A stretch of DNA of 64,000 nt, taken from positions 26,250-90,249 of the forward strand of contig JABCYW010000008.1 of NCBI GenBank assembly GCA_013289985.1. The letters are read 5' to 3'. Positions 18,818 to 28,928 of this stretch are shown piece by piece (the first letter of the stretch is position 1; each line of letters opens with the position of its first letter). The notes under the pieces were generated by a model that saw nothing but the letters and a program-made list of their open reading frames with translations, was not told where the DNA came from and did not search any database. Both the position numbers and the translations under genes were made by a program. Source of the stretch: Betaproteobacteria bacterium (GTDB lineage: Bacteria > Pseudomonadota > Gammaproteobacteria > Burkholderiales > Burkholderiaceae_C).

Positions 18818-20242
18818 ATGGAAAACTGGTTTTCGCCCGAACTCATCGCCCTCATCCGGGAAGCCGAGCAGCCCTATGCCTACATCGCGCTGCTGCTGAT
18901 CGCGGCGGCCTTCCCGATCGCCTGGGGCATTCCACGCCTGCTGCGCGGGCCCGAGCCGCGCCACGGCTCGATCATCTTCGGCGGCCGCATCTTCGACGGC
19001 GTGCTGTTTCCCGCGCTGTGGCTGGGCCTGGTGTGGATCGCCCGCGTCTTCTGCCTGCGCCAGCACCTGCCGCTGGCGGTGTTCAAGGTGGTGGTGCCCA
19101 TCCTGCTGTCGCTGCTGGTGATCCGGCTGACCGTGCGCGTGATGCGCGTGGCGTTCCCGAAGTCGCAGCTGGTGCGCGCGGTCGAGAAGACGGTGTCCTG
19201 GATGGCCTGGGGCGGCGTGGTGCTGTGGATCACCGGCGTGCTGCCGTCGTTCATCGACGCGCTCGACGACGTGCACTGGAAGATGGGCTCCAGCACGATG
19301 AGCCTGGCCACGATCCTGGAGGGCGTCATCGTCGCCGGCGCCGTGCTGATGGTGACGCTGTGGATCTCGTCGGCGATCGAGTCCAGGCTGCTCAAGGGCG
19401 CCACCGGCCAGCAGCTGTCGTGGCGCAAGGCGGCGTCCAACGTCGTGCGCGCCGTGCTGGTCTTCGTCGGCCTGCTGCTGGCGCTGTCGGCGGTGGGCAT
19501 CGACCTCACCGCGCTGTCGGTGCTGGGCGGCGCCATCGGCGTGGGCCTGGGCTTGGGCCTGCAGAAGCTCGCGGCCAACTACGTGAGCGGCTTCGTGATC
19601 CTGGCCGAGCGTGCGCTGCGCATCGGCGACACCGTGAAGGTGGACGGCTTCGAAGGCCGCATCACCGACATCACCACGCGCTACACCGTGATGCGCGCGC
19701 TCAACGGCCGCGAATCCATCGTCCCGAACGAGATGATGATCACGCAGCGCGTGGAGAGCGCCACGCTGGCGGATCCGCGGCTGGCGTTGAGCACGGTGGT
19801 GCAGGTGGGCTACGACACCGACATCGACAAGCTGGTGCCGCAGATCCTCGAGACCATCCCGAAGATCGCCCGGGTGATCGCCGACCCCAAGCCGTCGGTG
19901 CAGTTGAGCGCCTTCGCGTCCGACGGGCTGGAGCTGACGGTCTCGTTCTGGATCAACGATCCGGAGAACGGCACGGGCAGCGTGAAGTCCGACGTCAACA
20001 TGGCCTTGCTGCGGCTGTTCAACGCCAACTCGATCGAGATCCCGTTCCCGCAGCGGGTGGTGCGGGTGATGCCGGTGCAGGGCGGGCTGGCGGCCGAAGG
20101 GGTCATTCCTGGAGCGCAGTCGTCGCCGACGCCGGTGACTTCATCCGAGCCGGCCGCGAGTGCCGAGGAACTGAAGGATGCGCCCGCGTCGAAAGGCCAG
20201 GGGCCGGGCTTCCTGGAGCCCGGCGGTTCGGGCGGCGCCTGA
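18818..20242 (+). CDS. mechanosensitive ion channel, MscS family
   Basis: A 474-residue MscS-family channel. Several N-terminal membrane helices (first near AYIALLLIAAAFPIAWGI) lead into the MscS pore region LGGAIGVGLGLGLQKLAANY, then the beta domain VSGFVILAERALRIGDTVKV and NEMMITQRVESAT. The C-terminus adds a Pro/Ser/Ala-rich tail. It should release osmolytes on hypo-osmotic shock. The ATG at 18818 gives MENWFSPE with no upstream conserved sequence. It is longer than E. coli MscS (286) because of extra N-terminal helices. Confidence 0.9.
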   Translation: MENWFSPELIALIREAEQPYAYIALLLIAAAFPIAWGIPRLLRGPEPRHGSIIFGGRIFDGVLFPALWLGLVWIARVFCLRQHLPLAVFKVVVPILLSLLVIRLTVRVMRVAFPKSQLVRAVEKTVSWMAWGGVVLWITGVLPSFIDALDDVHWKMGSSTMSLATILEGVIVAGAVLMVTLWISSAIESRLLKGATGQQLSWRKAASNVVRAVLVFVGLLLALSAVGIDLTALSVLGGAIGVGLGLGLQKLAANYVSGFVILAERALRIGDTVKVDGFEGRITDITTRYTVMRALNGRESIVPNEMMITQRVESATLADPRLALSTVVQVGYDTDIDKLVPQILETIPKIARVIADPKPSVQLSAFASDGLELTVSFWINDPENGTGSVKSDVNMALLRLFNANSIEIPFPQRVVRVMPVQGGLAAEGVIPGAQSSPTPVTSSEPAASAEELKDAPASKGQGPGFLEPGGSGGA

Positions 20243-20249
20243 GAATGAA

Positions 20250-20275
20250 AATGGGCCCGCGGCGCGGGCCCCCTG
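20250..20275. terminator. terminator between mscS-like and fumarase genes
   Basis: An eight-bp stem (GGGCCCGC with GCGGGCCC) and a three-base loop lie between the convergent stops. On the minus strand it is followed by ATTTTCATT, so it mainly serves the fumarase transcript. Confidence 0.65.
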
Positions 20276-20294
20276 GTCGCGATCGAGGCGGTGT

Positions 20295-21821
20295 TCAGGC
20301 CACGGCCACCGGAATCTTGCCGATCCGCGCCTGCCACTCCTTCGGCCCCGTGATGTGCGCCGAGGTGCCGCCCGAGTCGACCGCCACCGTCACCGGCATG
20401 TCGACGACGTCGAACTCGTAGATGGCTTCCATGCCGAGGTCCGCGAAGCCCACGACCTTGGCCGACTTGATCGCCTTGGACACGAGGTAGGCCGCGCCGC
20501 CGACGGCCATCAGGTAGGCCGACTTGTGCTTCTTGATCGCCTCGATGGCGACCGGGCCGCGCTCGGCCTTGCCGATCATCGCGATGAGCCCCGTCTTGGC
20601 CAGCATCATCTCGGTGAACTTGTCCATGCGCGTGGCCGTGGTGGGGCCGGCCGGGCCGACCACCTCGTCGCGCACCGGATCGACAGGGCCCACGTAGTAG
20701 ATGACGCGGTTGGTGAAGGCGACCGGAAGCGGCTCGCCCTTGGCCAGCATGTCCTGGATGCGCTTGTGCGCGGCGTCGCGGCCGGTGAGCATCTTGCCGT
20801 TGAGCAGGATGGTGTCGCCGTGCTTCCACGTGGCCACTTCCGCCGGCGTCAGCGTGTTCAGGTCGACGCGCTTGCTCTTGTTGTAGTCGGGCGCCCACTT
20901 CACGTCGGGCCACAGGTCCAGGCTGGGTGCCTCGAGGTAGGCCGGGCCGGAGCCGTCGAGCACGAAGTGCGCGTGGCGCGTGGCCGCGCAGTTGGGGATC
21001 ATCGCGATCGGCTGCGACGCGGCGTGCGTCGGGTAGGTGCGGATCTTGACGTCCAGCACGGTGGTGAGGCCGCCCAGGCCCTGCGCGCCGATGCCCAGCG
21101 CGTTGACCTTCTCGTACAGCTCGATGCGCAGTTCCTCGAGCTTGTTGCTCGGGCCGCGCTCCAGCAGCTCGTACATGTCGATGTCTTCCATCAACACTTC
21201 CTTGGCCATCAGCATCGCCTTCTCGGCGGTGCCGCCCATGCCGATGCCCAGCATGCCGGGCGGGCACCAGCCGGCGCCCATCAACGGCACGGTCTTGAGG
21301 ACCCAGTCGACCACGCTGTCGTTCGGATTCATCATCGCGAACTTGCTCTTGTTCTCCGAGCCGCCGCCCTTGGCCGCGACGGTGACGTCGATCCTGTCGC
21401 CCGGCACCAGCTCCATGTGGATCACGGCGGGCGTGTTGTCCTTCGTGTTCTTGCGCGTGAAGATCGGGTCGTCCAGCACCGAGGCGCGCAGCACGTTGTC
21501 CGGGTTCAGGTAGCCCTGGCGCACGCCCTGGTTGACGGCGTCGGCGATGGAGCCCGGGAAGCCCTCGAAGCGCACGTCCATGCCGATCTTGAGGAACACG
21601 TTGACGATGCCGGTGTCCTGGCAGATCGGGCGCCTGCCCTCGGCGCTCATGCGCGAGTTCGTGAGGATCTGCGCGATCGCGTCCTTGGCCGCGGGGCTTT
21701 CCTCGCGGGCGTAGGCGCGGGCGAGGTGGGCGATGTAGTCGGCGGGGTGGTAGTACGAGATGTACTGCAGGGCGGCGGCGACGCTTTCGATCAGGTCGGC
21801 GGCTTTGAGGGTGGTCGTCAT
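20295..21821 (-). CDS. class I (4Fe-4S) fumarate hydratase
   Basis: A 508-residue class I fumarase, full length, converting fumarate and malate in the TCA cycle. Cluster-binding Cys are seen in RPICQDTGIVNVFLKIG, in VPLMGAGWCPPGMLGIGMGG and in MIPNCAATRHAHFVL. The C-terminal beta domain carries VVGPAGPTTATRMDKF. Both domains are fused as in FumA/FumB. It is distinct from the oxygen-stable class II FumC. The gene is divergent from nhaA. Confidence 0.95.
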   Translation of the reverse strand: MTTTLKAADLIESVAAALQYISYYHPADYIAHLARAYAREESPAAKDAIAQILTNSRMSAEGRRPICQDTGIVNVFLKIGMDVRFEGFPGSIADAVNQGVRQGYLNPDNVLRASVLDDPIFTRKNTKDNTPAVIHMELVPGDRIDVTVAAKGGGSENKSKFAMMNPNDSVVDWVLKTVPLMGAGWCPPGMLGIGMGGTAEKAMLMAKEVLMEDIDMYELLERGPSNKLEELRIELYEKVNALGIGAQGLGGLTTVLDVKIRTYPTHAASQPIAMIPNCAATRHAHFVLDGSGPAYLEAPSLDLWPDVKWAPDYNKSKRVDLNTLTPAEVATWKHGDTILLNGKMLTGRDAAHKRIQDMLAKGEPLPVAFTNRVIYYVGPVDPVRDEVVGPAGPTTATRMDKFTEMMLAKTGLIAMIGKAERGPVAIEAIKKHKSAYLMAVGGAAYLVSKAIKSAKVVGFADLGMEAIYEFDVVDMPVTVAVDSGGTSAHITGPKEWQARIGKIPVAVA

Positions 21822-21979
21822 GGTGTCTGGCCGGGTTGCTGGAGGCAGTCCGCCATTATCCGCCGCGAGGTTGCCAGAGCGCCTTCGTCGGGCTTGGCGA
21901 CTATCGGCGTGGGGCCCGCCGGCTCGGCTGCGCCGGCGAAATCTCTGCGAAACTGGCCGCTCATCGACGGGAGGCGCCA

Positions 21980-23158
21980 GTGACCGAAGGCTTCAGGAAA
22001 TTCTTCGCCAGCGAATCGAGCGGCGGCATCGTGCTCGCGCTCGCCGCCGCGCTGGCGTTGGTGATCAGCAATTCCGGCTGGGCCGACGCCTACGCGGCGT
22101 TCACGCAGATCCCGGGCGAACTGCGCATCGGCGGCGATGCGCTGGTGCTGGCCAAGCCGCTGATCGTGTGGGTCAACGACCTGTGGATGGCGGTGTTCTT
22201 CTTCCTGGTCGGCCTGGAGATCAAGCGCGAGTTCGTGGCCGGCGAACTGGCCACGCGCGCCCAGGTGGTGTTGCCTGCGGCCGCCGCGCTCGGCGGCATG
22301 GTGGCGCCGGCGCTGATCTACGTGGCGATCAACCACGCTGACCCGGCGGCGCTGCGAGGCTGGGCCATCCCGGCGGCCACCGACATCGCGTTCGCGATCG
22401 GCATCCTGATGCTGCTCGGATCGCGCGTGCCGCCGTCGCTGAAGATCTTCCTGACCGCGGTGGCCATCATCGACGACCTGGGCGCCATCGTCATCATCGC
22501 GTTGTTCTACACGTCGCAGCTGTCGATGGTGGCGCTGGGCGGCGCGGCCGCCTGCCTCATCGTGCTGGCGTTGCTGAACCGCGCGGGCGTCACGCGTGCC
22601 GACCCCTACATCCTGGTCGGGCTCGTGCTGTGGCTGTGCGTGCTGAAGTCCGGCGTGCACGCCACGCTGGCCGGCGTCGCCACGGCGCTGTTCATCCCGG
22701 TGCGCGACGCCAAGGGCGGCTCGCCCGCCGAGGCGCTGGAGCACGGCCTGCATCCGTGGGTGGCGTTCCTGGTGTTGCCGATGTTCGCCTTTTCCAATGC
22801 GGGCGTGTCGCTCAAGGGCATGGCGCCGTCCGACCTGCTCGCGCCGCTGCCGATGGGCATCGCGCTGGGCCTGCTGGGCGGCAAGGCGGTGGGCGTGTTC
22901 GGCAGCTCCTGGCTGCTGGTGAGGAGCGGCCTGGCCGCACGTCCGAAGGATGCCAGCTGGCTGCAGTTCTTCGGCGTGTGCGTGCTGTGCGGCATCGGCT
23001 TCACGATGAGCCTGTTCATCGGCGGCCTGGCCTTCGAGGGCATGGACGCCAGCTTCGAGACGCGGGTGAAGCTGGGCGTGCTGGGCGGCTCGCTGCTGTC
23101 CGGGGTCATCGGCGCGCTGATCCTGAGCCGCGGCGCCAGGAGCGCCGAGAGCGCCTGA
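21980..23158 (+). CDS. nhaA: Na+/H+ antiporter NhaA
   Basis: A 392-residue NhaA antiporter with the expected twelve helices. Diagnostic segments are VWVNDLWMAVFFFLVGLEIK, IPAATDIAFAIGILMLLGSR and TAVAIIDDLGAIVIIALFYT, the last holding the two transport Asp residues; CGIGFTMSLFIGGLAF is near the C-terminus. It exchanges sodium for protons at high pH or salt. The start is GTG at 21980, with GGGAGG centred nine bases upstream; the frame is open to 21836 but lacks homology there. Confidence 0.95.
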   Translation: MTEGFRKFFASESSGGIVLALAAALALVISNSGWADAYAAFTQIPGELRIGGDALVLAKPLIVWVNDLWMAVFFFLVGLEIKREFVAGELATRAQVVLPAAAALGGMVAPALIYVAINHADPAALRGWAIPAATDIAFAIGILMLLGSRVPPSLKIFLTAVAIIDDLGAIVIIALFYTSQLSMVALGGAAACLIVLALLNRAGVTRADPYILVGLVLWLCVLKSGVHATLAGVATALFIPVRDAKGGSPAEALEHGLHPWVAFLVLPMFAFSNAGVSLKGMAPSDLLAPLPMGIALGLLGGKAVGVFGSSWLLVRSGLAARPKDASWLQFFGVCVLCGIGFTMSLFIGGLAFEGMDASFETRVKLGVLGGSLLSGVIGALILSRGARSAESA

Positions 23159-23162
23159 GCGA

Positions 23163-23783
23163 TCAGTGCGGCTGGGCGGGGTGCGGGCCGAGCAGGCGGT
23201 CGGTGAAGGCCAGCGCCATCGCCGAACCGAGGAAGGCGACGTGTATCACCGTCTGCCACAGCAGCACCTTGGTGTCGTAGGCGCCGGCGTTGATGAAGGT
23301 CTTCAGCAGGTGGATGGAGCTGATGCCGATGATGGCGGTGGCCAGCTTGACCTTCAGCACCGACGCATTGACGTGATCGAGCCACTCGGGCTGGTCGCGG
23401 TGGCCGTCGAGATCCAGGCGCGACACGAAGGTCTCGTAGCCGCCGATGATCACCATGATCAGCAGGTTGGAGATCATCACCACGTCGATCAGGCCCAGCA
23501 CCACGAGCATGATGACGGTTTCGTTGAGCGAGGTGACCGGCGGCAGCGGCACGCCGTCTTCGCTCGGTGCCGGGTGGTATCCGATGCCCTGGACGAGAAT
23601 TTGCAGTGCATGACCGTCGCCGAAGACCGCTTGCAGAAGATGTACCAGTTCGACCCAGAAATGCGCCACATAGACACACTGCGCCACGATCAGCCCCAGG
23701 TAGAGTGGGACCTGGATCCAGCGGCTCGCGAAGATCAGTCGCGGCAGCGGTCGGAGGCGGGGCGGGGGCGTCTGCGGTGTCAT
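23163..23783 (-). CDS. UPF0114 membrane protein, YqhA family (TIGR00645)
   Basis: A 206-residue inner-membrane protein of the UPF0114/YqhA family, with about four membrane segments. Family features are RLIFASRWIQVPLYLGLIVA at the N-terminus, ETVIMLVVLGLIDVVMISNL and SVLKVKLATAIIGISSIHLL. Function is unknown. Its stop lies four bases from the nhaA stop in convergent orientation, with no terminator seen between. Confidence 0.9.
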   Translation of the reverse strand: MTPQTPPPRLRPLPRLIFASRWIQVPLYLGLIVAQCVYVAHFWVELVHLLQAVFGDGHALQILVQGIGYHPAPSEDGVPLPPVTSLNETVIMLVVLGLIDVVMISNLLIMVIIGGYETFVSRLDLDGHRDQPEWLDHVNASVLKVKLATAIIGISSIHLLKTFINAGAYDTKVLLWQTVIHVAFLGSAMALAFTDRLLGPHPAQPH

Positions 23784-23961
23784 GGGGTGGCGCTCGGGTC
23801 GTTGAATGCGAGCGATTGTAGGGATCGTCCCGAGTCAGTGTCGGGTAAGAGCCGACCCCTAAGGTAGCGGCCGTGCGCATCGCCAGCCGTGCGTGCGCGG
23901 AGCAGAATCAAGATTCAGACAGCGATCCTTCGAGGATCCGGATTTCCAGGAGACAGACCCG

Positions 23962-25941
23962 ATGAGCGACGCAGAGCACACCCCGCACGAACTCAAGACC
24001 TACGACCCGCCGGCCGACATGAAGGCCCACGCCTGGGTCAGCGGCATGGACGCCTACGACGCGCTGTGCGCCGAGGCCGAGGCCGACCACGAAGGCTTCT
24101 GGGCGCGCCAGGCGCGCGAGCTGCTGACGTGGAAGACCCCGTTCACGAAGACGCTCGACGAGAGCAACGCGCCGTTCTTCAAGTGGTTCGAGGACGGCAC
24201 GCTCAACGCGTCGTACAACTGCCTCGACCGCCAGGTGGAGGCGGGGCTCGGCGACAAGGTGGCGATCATCTTCGAGGCCGACGACGGCAGCGTCTCGCGC
24301 GTCACCTACACCGACCTGCTCGCGCGCACCTGCCGCATGGCCAACGCCCTGAAGGCGCGCGGCGTCAGGAAGGGCGACCGGGTCGTCATCTACATGTCGA
24401 TGTCGGTCGAAGGCGTGGTCGCCATGCAGGCCTGCGCCCGCATCGGCGCGCCGCACTCGGTGGTCTTCGGCGGCTTCTCGGCGCAGAGCCTGCGCGACCG
24501 CATCGAGGACACCGGCGCCGTCGCCGTCATCACCGCCGACGAGCAGCAGCGCGGCGGCAAGGCGCTGCCGCTGAAGGCCATCGTCGACGACGCGATCGCG
24601 CTGGGCGGCTGCGACGCGGTCAAGGACGTCATCGTCTACAGGCGCACCGGCGGCAAGATCGCCTGGACGCCGCGCGACCACTGGCTGCACGAGGTCACGG
24701 CCGCGGCCGCCGACACCTGCGAGCCGGAATGGGTCAGCGCCGAGCACCCGCTGTTCCTGCTCTACACCTCGGGCTCCACCGGCAAGCCCAAGGGCGTGCA
24801 GCACTCCACCGGCGGCTACCTGCTGCACGCGGCGCTCACCACCAGGTGGACGTTCGACCTGAAGGCCGACGACGTCTTCTGGTGCACCGCCGACATCGGC
24901 TGGGTCACCGGCCACACCTACATCACCTACGGCCCGCTGGCGCTCGGCGGCACCGAGGTCGTGTTCGAGGGCGTGCCCACGTACCCGGACGCGGGCCGGT
25001 TCTGGAAGATGATCCAGGATCACAAGGTGTCCAAGTTCTACACGGCGCCCACGGCCATCCGCTCGCTGATCAAGGCGGCCGAGGCCAACGACAAGGTGCA
25101 CCCGAAGTCCTACGACCTGTCCAGCCTGAAGATCCTGGGCTCGGTGGGCGAGCCCATCAACCCGGCCGCGTGGGAGTGGTACCACCGGCACGTGGGCGGC
25201 GGCCGCTGCCCCATCGTCGACACCTTCTGGCAGACCGAGACGGGCGGCCACATGATCACGCCGCTGCCGGGCGCCACGCCGCTGGTGCCGGGCTCGTGCA
25301 CGCTGCCGTTCCCCGGCATCGCCGCGGCCATCGTCGACGAACTGGGCAACGACGTGGAGAACGGCACCGGCGGGCTGCTGGTGGTCAAGAAGCCGTGGCC
25401 GTCCATGATCCGCACGATCTTCGGCGACCCGGAGCGCTTCAAGAAGAGCTACTACCCGCCGGAGCTCAAGGGCTTCTATCTCGCCGGCGATGGTTCGATT
25501 CGTGACGCCAAGACGGGCTACTTCACCATCACCGGCCGCATCGACGACGTGCTCAACGTGTCGGGCCACCGCATGGGCACGATGGAGATCGAGTCGGCGC
25601 TGGTGTCGTGCACCGAACTGGTGGCCGAGGCCGCCGTGGTGGGCCGCCCCGACGACACCACGGGCGAGGCGATCTGCGCCTTCGTCGTGCTCAAGCGCTC
25701 GCGCCCGACCGGCGACGAGGCCAAGGCCATCGCCAGGCAGTTGCGCGACTGGGTCGGCAAGGAGATCGGCCCGATCGCCAAGCCCAAGGACATCCGCTTC
25801 GGCGACAACCTGCCCAAGACGCGTTCCGGCAAGATCATGCGGCGCCTGCTGCGCGACATCGCCAAGGGCCAGAAGGTCACCCAGGACACCAGCACGCTGG
25901 AGAACCCGGCCATCCTGGACCAGCTCTCCGAGAACAATTGA
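23962..25941 (+). CDS. acs: acetyl-CoA synthetase
   Basis: A 659-residue AMP-forming acyl-CoA synthetase converting acetate, ATP and CoA to acetyl-CoA. The ATP loop is [17 protein letters not shown], and the acyl-pocket motif [12 protein letters not shown] has the Trp that restricts substrates to acetate. The C-terminal [12 protein letters not shown] carries the catalytic, acetylation-regulated Lys. The start follows AGGAGA at 23962. The N-terminus ([20 protein letters not shown]) and length fit Acs rather than propionyl-CoA synthetase. Confidence 0.94.
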   Translation: MSDAEHTPHELKTYDPPADMKAHAWVSGMDAYDALCAEAEADHEGFWARQARELLTWKTPFTKTLDESNAPFFKWFEDGTLNASYNCLDRQVEAGLGDKVAIIFEADDGSVSRVTYTDLLARTCRMANALKARGVRKGDRVVIYMSMSVEGVVAMQACARIGAPHSVVFGGFSAQSLRDRIEDTGAVAVITADEQQRGGKALPLKAIVDDAIALGGCDAVKDVIVYRRTGGKIAWTPRDHWLHEVTAAAADTCEPEWVSAEHPLFLLYTSGSTGKPKGVQHSTGGYLLHAALTTRWTFDLKADDVFWCTADIGWVTGHTYITYGPLALGGTEVVFEGVPTYPDAGRFWKMIQDHKVSKFYTAPTAIRSLIKAAEANDKVHPKSYDLSSLKILGSVGEPINPAAWEWYHRHVGGGRCPIVDTFWQTETGGHMITPLPGATPLVPGSCTLPFPGIAAAIVDELGNDVENGTGGLLVVKKPWPSMIRTIFGDPERFKKSYYPPELKGFYLAGDGSIRDAKTGYFTITGRIDDVLNVSGHRMGTMEIESALVSCTELVAEAAVVGRPDDTTGEAICAFVVLKRSRPTGDEAKAIARQLRDWVGKEIGPIAKPKDIRFGDNLPKTRSGKIMRRLLRDIAKGQKVTQDTSTLENPAILDQLSENN

Positions 25942-26071
25942 CGCTTTGCGCGGCCGCCGGAAGGCGGCTGCGGGCGGCGATGCTGCTACATTGAGCCGAT
26001 TCGTCCTTTCAATGTGATCCCGGACGCGCTCGCCCGTCCACGCCGGGCGGCGGACGGGCGGGAGTTCCGGC

Positions 26072-26356
26072 ATGTTCTTCGTCCTCATCGGCATCGCGCT
26101 GCTCGTCTGCAACTTCATGGACTGGGGGCCGATGGCCACCTGGAACTTCGAGTTCTCGGGCGACCTGTGGAAGTTCGTGCTGCCCTTCGCGCTCGCCGCG
26201 GTGTGGTGGATCTGGTCGGACGCCTCCGGCTGGACCAAGCGAAAGGCGATGCAGAAGGACGCCGACCGCAAGCGCGACCGCCTCGATCGCAACATCGACG
26301 CGATGGGCCTCGGCCACCTGCACAAGCACCGCGACGGCAAGACCCGTCCGAAGTGA
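26072..26356 (+). CDS. small Trp-rich membrane protein (TIGR04438 type)
   Basis: A 94-residue protein with two short hydrophobic segments (MFFVLIGIALLVCNFMDWGP and KFVLPFALAAVWWIWSD) and a highly charged Lys/Arg/Asp tail (RKAMQKDADRKRDRLDRNID). The Trp-rich N-terminal pattern with MDWGP and a WWIWSDASG motif matches the TIGR04438 small proteins common in Burkholderiales; no function is known. It is followed four bases later by the next gene. Confidence 0.85.
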   Translation: MFFVLIGIALLVCNFMDWGPMATWNFEFSGDLWKFVLPFALAAVWWIWSDASGWTKRKAMQKDADRKRDRLDRNIDAMGLGHLHKHRDGKTRPK

Positions 26357-26360
26357 GCCG

Positions 26361-26768
26361 ATGCCGCTGAGCATCGTCGCCAGGGAAGCGTTGAAGGTCG
26401 GCCAGCCGCTGGTCGTCGACGCCGACTCGCCCGCCGGACGCTACGCCACGGTGTTCGAGGACGACGGCGAGACCGGCGTCTTCTATGCGGTGGACACCGA
26501 CGTGGAAGACGGCAATCCGGTGCGCGACGCGCTGCTGGTCTACGTGGCCGCCGACGTCACCGATGCGCAGCTCGCGTCGACGCTGGAGATCGGCTGGTCG
26601 GACGACGGCCTCAAGGCCTTGCTGCTGATCAACGACGAGCCCCACGCGGCATTCGACTTCCAGCGCCGCCAGGGCTGGTGCCAGAGCGGCCAGCCGGCCG
26701 CGGGCGGCACGGGCTGGTCGCCCGGTTCACGAGCCTGGAGCGAGGACGTCGAGGCCTTGTTCGACTGA
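26361..26768 (+). CDS. DUF2251-like protein
   Basis: A 135-residue cytoplasmic protein. Its core (VVDADSPAGRYATVFEDDGE, FYAVDTDVEDGNPVRDALLV and AAFDFQRRQGWCQSG) resembles DUF2251 proteins, named from memory. No catalytic motif is evident and the composition is acidic. It starts four bases after the Trp-rich membrane protein, suggesting co-transcription. Confidence 0.7.
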   Translation: MPLSIVAREALKVGQPLVVDADSPAGRYATVFEDDGETGVFYAVDTDVEDGNPVRDALLVYVAADVTDAQLASTLEIGWSDDGLKALLLINDEPHAAFDFQRRQGWCQSGQPAAGGTGWSPGSRAWSEDVEALFD

Positions 26769-26773
26769 CGTTG

Positions 26774-26965
26774 TCAGGGCGCGTCCGGATGGCGTGCCCG
26801 CCAGGCCCGCATGGCCTGCCGCCACGCATCCATCGCGAGATCGTGCAGGTCGAAGATGCACGGATCGCAGCCGTTGCCGCAGCACAGCTCGAAGTCGGGC
26901 TGGGGCGGGGCGGCGGGCATCGGATCGGGGTCGTCGGGTCCGGGTGACGGTGGCGGCGTCGTCAT
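26774..26965 (-). CDS. oxidoreductase-like domain protein
   Basis: A 63-residue protein: a Pro-rich N-terminus followed by FELCCGNGCDPCIFDLHDLA. This CCGxGCxxC(x)xD cysteine motif defines the short oxidoreductase-like domain (PF09791) also found in mitochondrial proteins. The Cys cluster suggests metal or redox binding, but no activity is established. It lies between convergent DUF2251-like gene and the co-oriented MFS gene, eight bases from the latter's stop. Confidence 0.85.
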   Translation of the reverse strand: MTTPPPSPGPDDPDPMPAAPPQPDFELCCGNGCDPCIFDLHDLAMDAWRQAMRAWRARHPDAP

Positions 26966-26972
26966 GTCCCCA

Positions 26973-28133
26973 TTATCGGGCGACCACCCGGCCGGCGCAG
27001 GCGGGCACCAGCGCCATCAGCGCCGCCAGCACCCAGAACGCGAGGGGCAGGCTCGCCAGGTGCGAGACGAAGCCGACGGCGGCCGGGCCCATCAGCTGGC
27101 CCGCGTAGCCCACCGTGGTGAGCGCGGCCACGGCCATCGCCGCCGAGGTGCCCGGTACGTTGCCGGCGCGGCGGAACAGCACCGGCACGATGTTGGACGC
27201 GCCCAGCCCGATCAGCACGAAGCCGGCCAGTGCCGTCTCCAGCCGGCCGCCCGCCAGCAGCACCGCGAAGCCCAGCAGCGACACGGCGCCGCCCCACTGC
27301 ATGGTGGCGCGGTCGCCGAAGCGCCCGGTGATGGCGTCGCCGCCGAGCCGGCCGGCCGTCATCGCCACCGAGAAGAACGCGTAGCCGAGGCCGCCCTGCA
27401 CGGTGGCCGCGAGGCCGCGCGTGGTCAGCAACAGGGCGCTCCAGTCGAGCATCGCGCCCTCTACCAGGAAACACACCGCCGCCAGCGCGGCCAGCAGCAC
27501 GACAGGGCCGCGCGGCCAGGCCAGCGAATGGCCGGCGGCGACCCGGGGCGTCTCGGCCAGCCGCGGCGCGACGGCGGCCATGGCGACCACCATGATCGCC
27601 AGGCAGCCCAGCGTGCAGGCGAGCGGGCCGACGCCCCACGAGAGCAGGCACGTGACCAGCGCGGCGCCGCCGAAGCCGCCGATGGAGTACATCGCGTGGA
27701 AGCCGGACATCAGCGGCACGCGCGCGCCGCGCTCCACCTCCACGGCATGCACGTTCATGGCCACGTCGAGCGATCCGAGCGCCGCGCCGAACACGAGCAG
27801 CACGGTGCCCAGCGTCCAGGGCGAGCCGGCGATCGCCAACAGCGGCAGCAGCAGGGCCATCGCCAGGCCGCTGCCGACCACCACGGGCTTGCAGCCGTAG
27901 CGCGCGCACAGCGGGCCGGTGCGCTGCATCGCGGTGACCGAGCCCGCGCCCAGGCACAGCAGCAGCAGCCCCATGAGGCCGTCATCGGCGACCAGGCGCT
28001 GCTTGGCGAACGGGATCAGCGGGGCCCAGGCCGCGACGCCGAAGCCGGCCACGAGGAAGGCGATGCGCGTGGCGAGGCGGGCGCCGGGACTGTCGGCGGA
28101 GAAGGCGGAAGCGGGGATCGCGGCAGAGGTCAT
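26973..28133 (-). CDS. MFS transporter, YbjJ-like
   Basis: A 386-residue major facilitator with about twelve helices. The first is ATRIAFLVAGFGVAAWAPLI, followed by KQRLVADDGLMGLLLLCLGA. The order and motifs resemble the YbjJ/FucP-like group of poorly characterised sugar or drug exporters. The ATG at 28133 is chosen; the frame upstream to 28214 is Pro-rich and unsupported. It starts four bases after the DeoR-type regulator gene, so the regulator probably controls it. Confidence 0.82.
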   Translation of the reverse strand: MTSAAIPASAFSADSPGARLATRIAFLVAGFGVAAWAPLIPFAKQRLVADDGLMGLLLLCLGAGSVTAMQRTGPLCARYGCKPVVVGSGLAMALLLPLLAIAGSPWTLGTVLLVFGAALGSLDVAMNVHAVEVERGARVPLMSGFHAMYSIGGFGGAALVTCLLSWGVGPLACTLGCLAIMVVAMAAVAPRLAETPRVAAGHSLAWPRGPVVLLAALAAVCFLVEGAMLDWSALLLTTRGLAATVQGGLGYAFFSVAMTAGRLGGDAITGRFGDRATMQWGGAVSLLGFAVLLAGGRLETALAGFVLIGLGASNIVPVLFRRAGNVPGTSAAMAVAALTTVGYAGQLMGPAAVGFVSHLASLPLAFWVLAALMALVPACAGRVVAR

Positions 28134-28137
28134 GAAG

Positions 28138-28914
28138 TCAGGCGGCCGGGCCGGCCACGGCGAGGGTGGCGCCGGCGGCGCGCAGGGGATCGATGAATGC
28201 GGCCGGGGCGTCATGCTCCACCACGAGGAGGTCGACGTCGGCGAGCGCGCACGCGCGATGCGGGGCGCGTGCCTCGAACTTCGAGTTCATCGCCAGCACC
28301 ACGCAGTCGCGCGTGACCTCCATCAGCACGCGCTTGAACAACGCGTCGGCGTGCAGCGCCGCGCCGATGCCGCGCTGGGGATGCACGGCGCACGCGCCCA
28401 GGAAGCAGCGATCGACGTTGAGCTGGGCCACGGCCTGCACGGCGGCCGTGTCGACGCAGCCGCCCACGGTGGTGTCGACGCTGCCGCCGATCATGATCAG
28501 GCGCAGGTCGGGCCGGCGCAGCACGGCGCCGGCGATGTCGATGGCGTTGGTGGCCACCGTCAGTTCCTGGTCCTCGGGCAGGAACTCGGTGAGCGCGAGG
28601 TTGGTGCTGCCCGCGTCGAGGAACAGCAGCTCGCCGGGCCGGATGGACTCGGCCGCGGTGCGCGCGAGCGCCTCCTTGCGGCCGCGAGACTCGTCGATGC
28701 GCGCGAACATCGGCTGCGTCTGCGGCGTGACGGGCAGGGCGCCGCCGTAGACGCGGCGGCAGCGGCCTTCCGCCGCGAGCGCGCGCAGGTCGCGCCGGAT
28801 CGCGTCCTCCGAGACGTCGAATTCGAGGGCCAGCGTGGCGGCCACCACGGCCTGGCCGCCGGCCAGCCGGTCGGCGATCACGTCGCGGCGGGCGAGGGGA
28901 AGAGGCACTTGCAT
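28138..28914 (-). CDS. DeoR/GlpR-family transcriptional regulator
   Basis: A 258-residue DeoR-type regulator. The N-terminal helix-turn-helix VVAATLALEFDVSEDAIRRD and the family signature RDLRALAAEGRCRRVYGGAL are clear. A C-terminal sugar-phosphate-isomerase-like domain has LLFLDAGSTNLALTEFLP and IMIGGSVDTTVGGCVD. It likely represses the adjacent transporter and responds to a phosphorylated metabolite. It is divergent from the kinase-like gene across about 90 bases holding a repeated GTGCA element. Confidence 0.9.
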   Translation of the reverse strand: MQVPLPLARRDVIADRLAGGQAVVAATLALEFDVSEDAIRRDLRALAAEGRCRRVYGGALPVTPQTQPMFARIDESRGRKEALARTAAESIRPGELLFLDAGSTNLALTEFLPEDQELTVATNAIDIAGAVLRRPDLRLIMIGGSVDTTVGGCVDTAAVQAVAQLNVDRCFLGACAVHPQRGIGAALHADALFKRVLMEVTRDCVVLAMNSKFEARAPHRACALADVDLLVVEHDAPAAFIDPLRAAGATLAVAGPAA

Positions 28915-28928
28915 GCCGCCATCTTAAA